The notes: generated by a model not told the origin, from the letters alone. 64,000 bases of DNA from Chamaecrista fasciculata (GCA_003254925.1 QANZ01019422.1:118453-182452), one strand, 5' to 3'; positions 1 through 14,200 are shown, numbered from the stretch's first letter. Numbers and translations: made by a program.

Positions 1-1480
1 AAAGAGTGGATTCCACTATACAAACAATTTTCTTAATGTGAAAGGAAACACTAAAAGTTGGGTTAGCACAGACAAATCTAAATGGAGAAGCAAGATTAAT
101 GGTACGTTTAATGAGCAAAATCATGGTCCTAGAACAGTTAACGCGAAAGGGTCGGCAGGTAATTTTGCGGGAACCTTGGCCACAGATGGGAGTGAACATG
201 GCAACAAGAATAACACTATGATCAGGACGGATCAATATAACCTTCTTGATTTTCCAACAAAGTATGATCATGCATTATTCTTTGTCATCAAGTCATACAG
301 TGAGGATGATATTCATAAGAGCATTAAGTACAATGTGTGGGCTAGTACTCCTAATGGGAATGAGAGACTGGACGCTGCATATCAAGAAGCACAAAAGCGA
401 ATGGCTGAGAAAGGAAGCAAGTGCCCCGTGTTCTTATTCTTTTCGGTATGCTATAGTTTTCAATCAAGATGCTCTGCAAAAACTTGAATATGCCAAACCT
501 GTTTTATTTTGCTCGTGCTCCTTAGATTTTTCTTATACTTGTTTTACTTCAGGTCAATGCCAGTGGTCAATTTTGTGGAGTAGCTGAGATGATTGGACGA
601 GTTGATTTCAACGAAAGTATGGATTTCTGGCAACAAGATAAATGGAATGGATATTTTCCTGTCAAATGGCATATTATAAAGGATGTTCCAAATCCTCAGT
701 TACGGCATATAATACTTGAGAATAATGATAACAAGCCAGTGACAAATAGTAGGGACACTCAAGAGGTTTGTCAATGCTTTAGCTTAAGATATTGTTTGTT
801 GGAAATTTGCTTCATTTTTTCCTTCTTCCCTATGCTTACTGTTGTTCGTATATTTTCAGGTGTATTTTCCTCGAGGCATTGAAATGCTCAACATATTTAA
901 GAACTTTGTGGCCAGAACCTCGATATTGGATGACTTTGAATTTTATGAGAGCCGTCAGAAGGTCATGCAGGATAAGAAAATAAGACAACACGTGCCTAAT
1001 TCAAACACACAGGTTGCTTCTTTTGTTCCTTTTTTCATCCAAGGTTCTTAGCAATTATAGAAGACATTGATTCTCACTTTTCCTTCTTGATGTTGGCATC
1101 TTTGGATGAGTGTCACAATGGGACCACTTTAGCACATTTGCTAGTTGATAAAAGATTCCGATATTAAAAAATGTTTCTAAAGAACTATTTGGAATAAAGG
1201 AATTTAATAAAAGCACTTGTGTTCAAAGCATGTTTTTGTGATTCTTTACTTTATTCTTGAATTAAGTGTTTCCTATGCCATGTTATTGTTTATTTTCTTC
1301 TCTTTCTGGTCTCGAATCAAATTAAATTTCTCAGAGATGCTTCCGACTTATTTACTTAAGTTTTTTGTATAATTTTGTTCTAAGCAGATAGATGGATTAG
1401 CTACTGCTTTAGGGTCAGTAGATATATCCACTGTGAAGAACACTGAGGATCCCAAGCTAGTGGAGCAAATGAAAGACTAA
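1..1480 (+). CDS. ECT8: YTH-domain m6A RNA-binding protein, C-terminal part (ECT8-like)
   Basis: This is the 3' part of a gene that begins before the window. Coding exons are <2-445, 553-765, 860-1012 and 1388-1480 with GT/AG borders; they join in frame into 300 residues ending in TAA. The spliced product holds a whole YTH domain: [11 protein letters not shown], then [33 protein letters not shown], the KWHI stretch and [13 protein letters not shown]. The tryptophans in NVWAS, DKW and KWH are at the places known to form the cage around N6-methyladenosine in this family, so binding should be intact. Family members are cytoplasmic m6A readers that affect mRNA fate. The preceding 70 or so residues are rich in Asn, Gly and Lys and look disordered, as is usual. 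The symbol ECT8 is inferred from the neighbouring NUA gene, because At1g79270 (ECT8) and At1g79280 (NUA) are adjacent in Arabidopsis; another ECT paralogue is possible. Confidence 0.9.
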
Positions 1481-2255
1481 AGAAATCATCTGAATCTTTT
1501 CCCGGGAAATGCTATCGTCGGCGTCTCAATGCCGGTCAAGATTCAACAGTAGCTGATACAGCCACCTGAACATGTACGAATAGCTCAATGATACAGCCTA
1601 TGTGGTTAAGAAGGAAGGTGGGAAAAAAAGGAAAAATAAAAAATCACTCCGGGAATTGATGGTCGGATTCTTGTTTGCACTGACGGAAGAATCTTGGATC
1701 GAGCAACTGATCGCATTTACAGGGTGCCAAGAAGAATCCCTAGTTTTTATTTTCCGTTTGTTCTTGAAATTTTTAGTTTCAAAATGTAGTCAGGGAAGTT
1801 AGTAGTGCAATGAAAAGATTAGTGGAATGAATGTTACTGAAATTTGTTAGGAAATGTTGACTTCCAATGAAGGAAATTGGCCGAAATTCCAAAGTAATAA
1901 AAGACATGGTTCTTCTATAATCGAGTAAATTAAATGTCCAATCAGCAGAAACACAATCTAAAGAACATGAAACCATTTCAATTCAAAAAGACCAGATGCT
2001 TGAATTTGAGGACAAAATCATGGGCTAAATTTACAGCCTCCCACATACAATATAACGGTTGATCGTCTAGTTCATTTTCTCAGAAATCAAAATTGGCGAG
2101 GAAAAATGTATTTACAAGAGAATTATAGCCCATCTAAATCTAAGCGTAAAAGTAATAATGTCAACGTTATAATTCTTTAATGCCTACTTTCATATGAGGA
2201 AGGATGTGAGCGTTATAATACTTAAATGCCTACTTCCATACAGATGAATGAGCGG
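1481..2255. other. Shared 3' region of two convergent genes
   Basis: About 775 bases separate the stop codon of the YTH gene from the stop codon of the oppositely oriented NUA gene. No coding potential is supported. It should contain both 3' untranslated regions. An A-rich stretch near 1620-1640 could serve polyadenylation on the + strand. A 45-base direct repeat with small changes (around 2160-2190 and 2208-2235, each with ATGCCTACTT) lies just outside the NUA stop. Confidence 0.6.
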
Positions 2256-5200
2256 TTAAGCATCACCAGGTGGTCTACGCCCACCGATACGTCCACCTCG
2301 AGCAACTCGACCACGAGGAGCTCGGCCACGACCTCTTCCTATTGCAGATACCACCCCGGCCTGTCTCATCTGAGCCCTTTCCTTGGCTCGCTCGGATAAA
2401 TTTATGGTTGTTGAAGTACTACCAACCGGTGAAGCCTGTTTTGGCTCTTCCACTTCCGAGGTTGTGCTAGTGCTAGTGCTTGTCTTTGGAACAGGTATGA
2501 TTTTTGAGGAGCCAATTTCTGGCACAGTGCCTGTTGAAGTGTTCTCGGTCGTAACAGGTGCCGGCTCAGCCACCTGATCAGTCTCAACTACAGCTGAGTC
2601 ATTAGCATCATTTGACTTGTCAGAACCATCAACAGCCTCCTCAGCCATGTCACCCTCATCATTCTTATCATCAGTTGAGAGTTCAGGAGAATTAATCTCG
2701 CCGGCCTCTAGTGATTCATCTTCAACCATAGCCGAGGAAGGCTCAGGGGTCACAGCACGCTCGGACTGAGTTTCTTGAGTTTCAACAAGTTCACTACCAC
2801 CCTCAAGATCTGCACCCTCAGGCAGTTCTCCCTCTTCTTTCTCACTACCGAGTTCCATTGGAGACTGCTGGTTGTCTGGCTCACCCTGATCCCTCTGCAT
2901 ATCATCAGAAACCACCTTTGTCTCTGTCGATCGATCCAAATTCTCTTCTACAATGCCACTTTTGTCACCTTGTGGTTCATCTTGAATCATACTATCTATA
3001 TTTTGTGGATCTTTGGACTCAGTTTTCCCAACAGTAACCTCGCCCTCTTCATTTTGAGCTTCCATGACTTCTTCATTTTGACCTTGCAGCAACTCACCGC
3101 CTTCAAATGATTCTTCAGCAATTGGTTGACTGCCAGGATGTTCTGGTGTTGCAGCAGATTGTCCTTCAGCACTTTCCGGTGGGGAATCTGAACCCTTCGG
3201 CTTCTTCACAGAGAGTCCAGCTACATCTGAGCTCTCGCCAGGTGCAACTGATTCATCACGTAAGTCGGAAGTGGAAGTGGTAGCAACACGTTTACGAGCC
3301 ATTGGTTGGGATGATAGATTGAGAGTTTCTGTATCACCGGAGGAACTAGGCTTGGCCCCTGTTTGAGCTCCTTCGGCCTCAGACATTTCTCTGTCACCCT
3401 GTGGCTCTCCAGGCTTTCCAAGTCGTGGTCTGACCAGTCTCCTCTGTGTTTTACGAGTTTCAAAGTTAGCTTTGGGTAAAGCAATTCTTTTCTTTATATC
3501 GTCAGTTGATTTAGGTGGCAAGCTGCTGGCTACGGGGGCTGGCAAGTTGCTGGTCGTGGGGGCTGGTAAACTGCCGGCTGCGGGGGCTGGTAAGCTGATT
3601 GCTCCGCTGGTCACTGAGCTTATAATGCTAGAACTAGAAGAATGAATAGGAACCACAGGACCTACAATTAAGTTGAAGAAAAGAATCACAAAGGGATAAA
3701 AACTAAATTATCATATTGAAGTCAGCTTAATACAACTCAAATTTTCTTTTGCAATTTTAACAGCTTGGCGTAATTGGATCTTTCAAAATTCTTCTGGTAT
3801 ATTTTACTAGAAAATCTTGTAGTAATAGTGATACCTGGTGCAGCAGCAGCAGCAGAAGTATCTCCAGTTGAAGATGCTTCTCCAGTATTGCCACGACCTC
3901 CAAGCTCAGAGAATACTGACTGAGCTTCCTTTTCAAAATTTTCAACAGCTGCTAAATAAGATGTAGCAAGCTCATCCATGTTGGAGCCAGAAAGAAGTTG
4001 AGCCACATTGGTTCCCTAAGAAAGTGTGCAAAATTAAAATTTTAGAAAATAGGTTTGATCTAAGATAATTAAATGATACTCTAAATACAAGAATCAGCTC
4101 AAAAATTAAATAAATCGCATGACATAAATCATGTTTATCCCTTAACATAAGTTTGTTTCCATAATAGTTTACACCATTACCTCGGGAAGATTGCCTATGA
4201 CAAGCCAAAGCTTCTCAATTTCATCTGATAACCTTTTCACCACCTCTTTTTGCCGATTAAGTTCATTCACAAACTTTGCTTTCTCCTGAAAGGAATATGT
4301 AAAATAAATTAATACAAGCGACAAGTAAATTAATATTATATGGCACTGGATCCAAATCATATCAAAACGATGATTTTTGTATTAATACAGAAGATCATGA
4401 AACCAATCCAGCCCGCCCCAAACAACAATAAAAAAGAGCCCAGTATCTAAGTCAGGAAAACCAGTCTTCTAAAAAATGTAGCAGCAATAAGTGATATTCA
4501 AATTTGACAATTTTCCCCCTAAAGAAACACAACCGCATATATCCTTTGCCACTACTGTGTATAATTAAACGCCCACAATGATCTGCCTAGTATGTAGTAA
4601 CCCACAGCACCAAACACATAATAAAAAATTACTTATTAGCTCACCCACATATTTTCTCTTAATTCCAATCCAACCATAACATTTTCATCAATCACTATTC
4701 CACAAGTCCATTTTCTTTTATTAATCCAAATAGATACAGTATTTAAAGGAAAAAGAAAATGTTTTTTTGAAAAATGCCATCTGAAAAGGGAAGGGGGTTA
4801 CTTGTTCAACATTGTTGTAAGAGTCCTTTATAGCCTTTTCAGTCTTCAGTCGTCTAGTTCTCTCCAAAATTTTCTCATCCTTCTCCTTCCTTAATTCGTC
4901 TCTCAGTTTCTCCAGATGTTTCTCCAAAATCCACACAAACAGAAAACAAACAAAAATAAGAGGGACGCCCCTTTCATTGAAAAAAGAAAAAATAAATCAA
5001 TCACAATTTAATTTCAAATGAACCTGTATTCTGGTGTCTTTTTCGGCCTGCTCACCAGTGGTATCACTAATTGACTTTTTTCCTGCATGCAACATAAAAA
5101 TGTGAAATGACATTTCAGCAACAAATAAAACATTGTTATATCAAAGCCCAAAAAAGAGAGAAGAAAACAGACCCGCTTGCTTCATTTCTTCTAACTGCTT

Positions 5201-5263
5201 AGAAAATTGTTGATTCTCTTTTCCTAGGTCCTCCTTTTCCCTAGACAAATTCTCGATTCTCTT
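2256..5263 (-). other. NUA: NUA exon map, exons 43-48, including the frame lesion
   Basis: Coding exons: 43 5173-5263; 44 5025-5082; 45 4802-4921; 46 4181-4285; 47 3835-4015; 48 2256-3661. Exons 43+44 sum to 149 bases where 150 are needed. Exon 44 begins in the expected frame (SISDTTGEQA) and ends in the next frame with the conserved TRIQ, so one base is missing near 5037-5042. Exon 45 as drawn uses the AG just before KHLEKLRDEL; the family usually has three more residues (I-L-E) here, and the base pair before those codons is GG rather than AG. Exon 48 encodes the whole acidic and RG-rich tail and ends in TAA. Confidence 0.85.
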
Positions 5264-8200
5264 CTGTAAGAATGAATGGAAAAGAAAAGCAGGAAAGCAT
5301 GGTTAGACTTGAACATAATAGATGCAAAACTGATTATATATAAGGAGTAAAGACGTCCAAACAACATTGCCTACATGTATACCAACAGAAAAGAAAAAGA
5401 AACATAGAGAATAGATTTCAATTTGTTTGAGAATGCTTATAAACCTTAAACTGAGCCAGTAATTTCTTTTGCCTTTCCACATCCAGCTTTAGGGAAGCCT
5501 GTTAGATGAACCACATCAAATTTAATGTTTATTTTTTTTGAAAAAAAAAAAGATGTCTCAGCATTTACATCAAGAGAATATGCCTCACCTCAAGTTGCAA
5601 AATATCATTCAACCTCTTTTCTCTCTCTTCCAGCTCTGACCTGCACCTTGAAAGATCTTGCTCCAGGTGGGAAATTGAATCCTGCTTTTCCAAAAGAGTT
5701 TTCCCAATTTCCTCTGCCTGAGCATCCTTCTCTTTTAGTTTATCCTGATAAGATTAAAAAAAAATTATATAAATGCTGAGATTTGCTCAATGCAGATCGC
5801 TACAAGGAAAAACCATGTAGACATAGTAACTAGAAATGAATACCATCTGCAACAGAAAAATTTAAAACCTCCACAATGAACCAAATTGTTTCTGTCCTTT
5901 CAGTCTTTTTAGTGAATTAAATACCACTAACTAGGAATAGGTATAATATAAATATTCAGAGATGATTAATTTTGTAGATTTGCTCTACCTCTAGTCCTCT
6001 ATTTTCTTTTGAAATTCAAAAAAGTTTATTAATATATATTCAAATTAGGCATTAATGTAAATATTAAAAATAGCAATCAGGCACAAAAGCACTCAGCAGA
6101 CAAACGAGCAGTTAATTTCCAATTCCAAAGGGGAATCATAATTAAAACTCACAAATCCAAGGTTTGTGACATGCAGAATGGCTTCCCCAAGTTACACAAC
6201 TATCAACTTTCTCAAGTACAAGGTTAAGGAAGAATCACTCAAGGCCCCACTATTATGCTGATATTCATATTACTAATGAAGAAAAATCATTTTTACTTCT
6301 TTCTGACCAAAAGAAAGGCAGTACAAAACAAATATTGGATAGAAACCAAACTGTCAGCAACTTGACTTAAATCCCAATGTTGTTATCAAGAGAGAAGAAA
6401 CACAGCACATCACAAATTAAGGGAAAATGGGAGAACAAGTAACACATTAAATATCAAGAGTTCAAGACCAACAGAAATCCATATAGAAGGCTGCGATAGA
6501 AATCTAGATATAATTATAACCTAGAACAAGTGAGTAATATATAAACTGCAAACGAAATACAAGCAATAGATCATCCAGAAGCTATTGACTAATTAATAAT
6601 AAAAGCATGAGCCAACCTGCATTTCTCTAACAAGATTCTTCATACGATCATAATCCTCCACATCAATATTTTTACTCCTTTCAATCAACTGTGCATTGAA
6701 AAAAGAAAAACAAAACAACAAGAAAGATGAACATAACATTAACATAGAAAACATTTTATTTTCACTATAAGAAAAAGAAATACCTCAGAAACCTTGTGAT
6801 TTAGATTGTCCTTTTCCAGCTTAAGTGTTTCAATTTCATGCTTAAAACCTTCGAGATCATTTTCCTTTTCCTTCAGGAGACTCTCTAGATTATCTGTCTC
6901 AGATCTTGCCTTTTGCGCTATTTCACGCAATTTCTAATATGAATTCAAAATTATATTTATTAGTAATATAATGTTGCAAATAAGATTTTTGTTTAAAAAA
7001 AACAGGAAAAAGTGGAAAATGTATTAAAGAAAGAAAATGATAAACTAAATACTTCATTTAATTGTGGTACCTGGCACTCCTCAAAATTGTGCTTGTTTTC
7101 TTCCCTGAGCTGCATGTTGCTCTCACGAAGTAAGTTGATTTCCCTAATCTGAAAATTTTTGAAAAGTACACCACATTTTCAACGGTTACCATTATATGTA
7201 TAATATAACTTCAATTAAGCAACACTTTCAACTGAAACAGAACAGTGTATACGATAAGTATTTATATTTATGGTGTAATCACTTTCTTCTATTTCTTCCT
7301 GGTTTACTATTATTTTAGCAAGGTGCTGCTTTATAGAGACATCTTTTTCAGAGCATTTTTACACCATACTTTTCTAGGATTCAATTCCTTGTTATGGGAT
7401 CAGATAGAATTTCATTAGGTAGATGTACCATACTGAATTTAATAACACTTGATTGAATTTTATCTGTGTAGGTATCTACTTTCTTCAGAAGGTATTACCG
7501 CATTAATAGCACATCACATTATTGTTCAAACTCCAATGGCATGTTCTGCCCGTCACACAGAATTGTTTGTGTTTCAAGCCAAACCCCAAAACATTGTGTG
7601 TTTCAAGTCTCACAATGTCAAGGTTCTTTCCCTTGTGTTACAACTCGCAATGCATTGTACCAAAGTTTCACAATCCTTTTCAACAAAAGGGTCGAGATTA
7701 CCAACAGGGCTTTACATGATGTCGTAAAGCTGAGTTACCTTGCAAGCAACTCAATTGCCTTTTGCAGATGTTTGACGTGTTAAAATGTTAAGACTCACTG
7801 CCCAGCAAGATGCTATTTGGTACAAAAAGATGGTTGAGAAGTAGTAGTTGTACAAATTCCTTCTAGGGTAAAACAATTCCTGACTTTACATGATGCCTTA
7901 CAAGGTAAGTTACCTTGCGAGTAACTCAATTACCTTTTGCAGATGTTGGATGTGTATAATGTCAGGACTCACTGCCTAGCAGATGCTAGTTGGTACAAAA
8001 AGCTGGCTGAGAAGTAGTAGTTGTACGAAGTCCTTCTAGGGTAAAACAATTCCTTTAATGAGGTAAGAGGCAAAATTCTAAGAATACTCCTCTTCCCTTT
8101 GTCTATTAGTTTGCAGGGAGGATACACCCTGATGCAAGGCTTTGCAATCTCCACGATCATGGAAAGCCTAGGGGGTGAAACTGTAACGACAATAATCAAA

Positions 8201-11200
8201 CTACGACGGGGTACAATACCAAGAATGATGTAAGGAACTCCCTTTATTCCGTAAAGAGCACTATGAGTTGCTTCAAAAGCCATCGCTCAAGCTAAACCAA
8301 ATATTGCGATAGCTGGTGTAGCAGAAAATGGTCGACAATTGGATTGTGGATTTTAGAACCTAATTTCGCAAGATTATATCACACTATAAGGACCTTTAGT
8401 TAATTTTATTATCTAGAGTCTAGTCTTTGATTTTATTAGATTTCATTACATATGGAGTTATTCACTTGGTTTGAGGGGTTTTTTTTATTGACATACTAAT
8501 TTGTTGTTTCAGTTTAGACCATATTGGTTAATGAGCTCTAACATTTAATGGTCAAGAAAGCATGGAGCATAGAAACATCTGAGCCCCTACAATAGCAGTA
8601 CAACAAACAACCCAACAAGGTTATTGCCAAAAATTAGTTCAATTCTCCACTACTCAAGCTGGGAATGTTTGCACATTAATTCACCAGCTTGAGAGGGAGT
8701 GTGAGATAAGTACTATATTTTTAGTGTAAATACTTTCTTTTGTTTGATCTTCCTTTATTATTATTTTCATTAGGTGCTGATTTACAGGGGCATTTTTTTT
8801 TTTTATATCTTTCCAGAGAACTTTTAAGCTGCATTTTTCTAGTATTTAATTAGTTGTAATAAGAAATCTGAAAGGATTTTTTTTACTATTAGTCGCCTGC
8901 GAGGCTGATGCACCATTCCAAATTTTATAGAAATTGCACACACTTCTGTTTTTTTGCCCCCATTCCTTACAGGCATAACATCATTGTGAAGTATGTCAAA
9001 TGTTGGATTGCAGAATTATTACTAAACCACAGATGAAAATGTTAACCTGTAGCTGCAATGATTTGAAATCTTCTTCAGTGAACAACAATGATTTTGATTT
9101 TGCACGCTCAGCTTCTAGTGATGCATGAGCAGAATCTGCTGCCTTGAGAGCACTCTCAAGCTACAAAAAAACAACAGAATAAGAGACAAATAATATACAA
9201 CCATATAAATTAGTAGCTAAAAGTAATAAACCATGATCACTTAAACAAGCATAGTCAAATGTAGGGCATTCGGAAGCTTGCTGTTTAGATCACTTCAATC
9301 TCTTTAAATCCAGAGTGAGGGCGCTCAGAGGACATTGTGAGAGGCAAAATAAAAAAAGCAAGACTACAAAAAACTCCCCCCTAATCAATCGTTCACAACC
9401 AAATACAATCATCACACACTTCAAGCAGAGAAGCTAATGAAGAATGATGCACTAATACTCTCATCAGGAGTTGGGAACAAAGTACTAAAGTCAGGATCCA
9501 ACTTTGGATTGCTAAGGGGCTTTGATTACAGAATCAGATCTTTTAGATGGAAAATGGTGAGCAACATAACAAAACAAGTAACCAGCATCAAAAGTAACCT
9601 CAGTCCTAATGATCCCACAGAATTCCTATGAAATTCGCATTTCACAATTTTCTAAGGACATTTGGTCAATTACAGTCATTTGACCATATACTCCTTTGAA
9701 GTATGAATCTTAATATCATTGACCAAGGATGGGAGTAGGACAATCAACACATAGATTCTTACATGAAGATTGAAAAAGAAATAAAGCATTACTCATGTCA
9801 AACTATACCTGTGATTGGAGTCGCAACTTTTCCTGTTTTAACAGTGAGATTTCTGTTTCTGCCTGTTAAAAAGAAAATGAATATTATTAAGCAACCAAAA
9901 ATGAAGAGGCAAATAGAACAAAGAGAGAACACTAGCATAAATGAGGATATTTACAATTTCTTTTGAATGTCGGAGATAATTGATCACATTTTGAAGACCA
10001 GCATCACTAATTGTATCTGCAGTACTTGTAGACAAAATGCCAGCAGAATTTCGCTCCTTCTCAGCCCTTTGGATATGCAAAGCTTCAAGTCGGCTATGTA
10101 GTATTTTATTCTGAAGAAAGTTCACGATAATATTCAGCCAAATAATTAAATATTATACCAGCAAAAAGTAAAATATTATTGCAAGCAACGATTTGTTATT
10201 TCAAACTAGCTTTTTCTAAATGCTCATTCTATTTCACAAGCATACAGCAAACAAGGAAATAATAAAAACATCATTAACTATAGAGCATATTCCTGTAAAT
10301 ACAATGACCTGTTCATTGATTTCATTGTATTTCTTCTCAGCATCATTCTTAGACTTCTCTAACTCAGCCTTCTCCTCCTCCATCTTGGCCTTTAGTTCAT
10401 TCTGTCAAACAAAAACAGGGAGTCATGAGTAGTATTATCAGGAGAAAAACAGCAACGAGTAACAACTGGCGCATCATGGTAGAACAATTTGCACCAATAT
10501 AAAAAACAAGAACAAATAAAGGGTTATAGTCCACATGCAGAACAGTGGCTATCGTACTCATGCTTTAAAATTTAAATTGCTTGCATCCAAAATTCCAGAT
10601 CTAATAAAACAACAACAGTCAAAACCTTTTCTCACTAGGTAGGATCAGCTATATGGATCAACTGACACCAACATGTTCTATCTTTGCACATGTCCGCAGT
10701 TAGATTATAATAAATGGATAAGAAATTACCCCTAAAATAATATGTTAGGTTATTAATGGATAAAAAATTACCACTAAAATAATAATATGGAGAAGGGAGG
10801 TGGCAGTGTTAAAAAAAAGAAGACTACAAGTCTACAAATTCAGGTGAAGGATCAGTATCCGGAATAAACATATAAAGAAAAACTCAGTAAATGTATGCCT
10901 TCATGGGCATTCCTCTCTAAGCATATTTACCAAAGAATCCTGAAAACCAAACACTGCCATAACATTTTGCACTAATTCATACCAGAAACATAAGTTAAAG
11001 ATATGATTTAATCATTCATAGGTCATTAACATCATAAAATTTTGACTTGAAGCGATCCTTCACATAGTATTTAAAGCCTTCATGACCAAATGGCAAGCGG
11101 ATTTTTCATTTTTGCGATAGCCAAGGACTCCATTCTCCTTAATAAAACTCATATTTCAAAGCATATAGTATAATACACCTATGCTTTGTCCACACTTGAA

Positions 11201-14200
11201 GCCCAGTTTTCAAGTGGAGGGGCATGTTAAAAAAAAGAATGATTGAAATCATTCACAGACTACCATGATTTTAACATAATTCAAGCCAAAAGGGCTTTCA
11301 ACTCAGAGGGCATGTTAAAGAGATTCATTAAAATTATTAAAGGGCCCCCAAAAACGGCTGAAGACTTTTGGATTAACTGATCATTGACACCTTTCAAGTT
11401 TATCATGCAAAAGTGTTCCACAATGTAAGGACAAACCAAGTGTACATCAATACCACCAAACAAAATTATGTAGTTCTTTCTAGGCCAAAAAAAAAATATA
11501 TAGTTTCCTGTAGTGAAATTAATTTTGAAAGAAAAAAAAAATAGTTGACAGAGAATAGACAGAAGAATCAAGAAGTAAAATACTTTGAAAGAAATAGCAG
11601 TAATTTCACTAAAATAATTTGACAGAAATGGAAAAAAAAAACCCAAGTAAAGAACAAGAAATCTTACATTTTTTCAGGCAAAAAAAAAACAAAGAAATCT
11701 TACATTTTCAATTTTCTGAGCATCAGCAAGTTTACGTAATTCTGATGCCTCTTCTTGTAGCACAGCTAGCGCTTGTGATGTTTTGGTCAACTCTTGAATT
11801 GTCTCAGATTGAAGGATAACCTGAATAATAGAGAACAAGGTTAGAAACTCACTTGACAAAAAGAAAGTGAAATACTCATTATAGTCATATCAGATCGACT
11901 ACCTAAATTCTAAACACACCAAAATTAGTTTAACAAAAGAAACCCTAAAATTTCAAGTATCTAAGCAACGAAAACAGCATTTGTAAAACTACTTTCAATC
12001 ATACACAATTCGAATCAGTTTTAGTAAAAATAGAGTACTGGCCTAAACCGATTCACTAGACAGGTGAAAAAAAAAACATAATGTGTGCATCTGCAGATAA
12101 ACAATTAAGAGATGATAGAGGATTAAAGCTCTGACTGCATAAATTTCTAAAAAGAAAAAATGGAAAATGAAAGAAGTTCCTTCTGAATAGCAATGAGAAG
12201 GGGGAAAATCAAAGAAACAGAAATAAACTATAACAGCTCTACCAAACTCCATCGAAGTGAAACCAGAGTCAAGCCAAAAAGGCTACATAATCTAACACAA
12301 TTGCAAAACTAACCCTTGAAATAACTCAAATCTACCCATGTGCAGTAAATCAAATTGGAAAACAAATTTCACTATCCAAACAACCATAATTAACCTGTCT
12401 CTCATAATTGGTTTGAGCTGTACGCCATCTCTGATGTTCCTTGTCTAGCTCTTCTTTTAAAACAGAAATCTGAACGTTCATCGCTGAAATTTCCGAACTA
12501 CAGGCAAAGACACTGAGACATCCAGAAAAAAAAAAAAAAAAAAAAGTTAAATTTCACACTGCAGTCATTAGATATAACTCACGATTTTGATAAAATTTCT
12601 TCTTTAAGATTTGTGATCTCAGCCATTGCAGACATCAGAGCCTCTTCCTTTCCCGCAGCTGCAGAGGCCACTTCTTCAGACTTCAAACTAGATTCATTTT
12701 CAAGCTCTGAAACCTTCTCTCTAAGTAAACCAAGTTCAGCCTCTAGTGCTTTCTTTGCATTGTCAGCCTAGATAAGGTTTTCAAGGAAAAAAAAAAATTA
12801 CAACAATATACAGCCTGTATGATGGCTTTAAAAATTAATTTATTCTACAATACCTCAATCTTAAGGTTCTCATGAGCAAATTCTATCTGTTTTAGTGCAT
12901 CTTCATTCACCTCTGCAATGCTCTTATACTGCAATACATAATATAACCAACCAGTTAGCTAGCTCAAAGAACAATTTGAACAATTAAGTTCGTAAAAGCA
13001 AAATGATAACCTGGAGCATATGAGATTGATTAGCCTGTGCTTCCTCTTTCCATTTTTGAATCTCTTCTTTTGCTGCATGCAATTCAGCAACAACCTGGTG
13101 CAATTTAGAAACAGTACCATCATTCCAAAATGTCACACAACACAGCACAATCACACAACATAATCAAGTTAAGACAAATTCTTTCGTTTATTTTAATGAA
13201 ATAAGGCAAAAGCACCTCCTATCTAGTACAGGTATACACGTACCTCATCACTCGACAAACTGGCAGGTCCACTTGCTCCATCCATCTCAGCATGCTACAT
13301 TCAATGATACAATAAAGTTGATTGTAGAATTGTAAGGACCCCAATATGTCCGAGAAATCTTAACTTAGTAGTCAGACCAAATAACATGCTAAACTAATTC
13401 CACAGACCATCTCAGATATGATAAAATATATAAAGAAACAATTTCAAGCATGACTTGTAAGCATCCTCATGAGATTTTGATATATTACACATACCCCCAT
13501 GAAGAGAGTACAATACAAATAAGTCTACAATAAAATTCACAGAAGTTTTATAATACAAAAGAATATCCACCTTATCATCCGTGGGACTCAATTTTCTTTG
13601 AATGCTGGAGAGTTTTTCCTGTTAATAAGAATCAGAAATCAACCTCTACAACAGTTGATTAAAAAAATGCACAATGGAACGGAGAGCAGTCCAAAACATG
13701 TACCTCTGCAACAGCAGCCCTAGACTCAGCAGATGCAACTGAACGCAGTGCATTAGTTAACTCTTTGCCCATCTCCTCAACCTGTCTCATAGTATTTTTT
13801 ATGGTCTGGTCACGGTCTAGTGTGAGTCTCCGCACACTTTCCCGCTCTTCTTGTAACTCTTTCTTGGCCTCGGCCCATTCTCTCTGACAATTTAACCATT
13901 TATCAGAGGCATAATAAAAAATAATAAAACAAATAAATATCAGACGGGCCGACTGAAATTAAAACCAATAAAAGAAGGAACAAAGAAGAGAACGATCGGG
14001 AAGAGGTGGCTGAAGCTGGGTTAGGGCTCAATTAGGTTAAGAAAAAATTGTATGAGAAGAGAAATAAAGTAAAAGGTGAGCTGGGCAAAACAAATTCCGA
14101 TAGTGTGCAGATTAACAGTAGGCCCTGGCGTCTTGAGAGTAAAGACATACTGCTAAGTGACAAAAGTAATATGGCTCACTACAGCTTGAAGAATCATTTG

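Larger units (their letters stand above)
5445..10401 (-). other. NUA: NUA exon map, exons 34-42
   Basis: Coding exons: 34 10309-10401; 35 9955-10110; 36 9809-9862; 37 9047-9160; 38 7071-7148; 39 6784-6933; 40 6617-6688; 41 5589-5744; 42 5445-5498. All end on codon borders. Protein landmarks are NKILHSRLEALH (35), LLRESNMQLREENKHNFEEC (38) and KLREIAQKARSETDNLE (39). Intron 37 (7149-9046, 1.9 kb) is the longest in the gene and contains a retroelement remnant, described separately. Intron 33 (10402-11703) has A-rich runs only. Confidence 0.9.

Noticed and set aside
2270-3484. Several ORFs of 61-111 codons overlapping the last NUA exon
   Set aside because: Shadow frames of the acidic tail exon, whose own frame is continuous and conserved.
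7969-8283. 104-codon - strand ORF in NUA intron 37
   Set aside because: It lies within the retroelement remnant, overlaps the tandem duplication and shows no recognisable motif or codon evidence.
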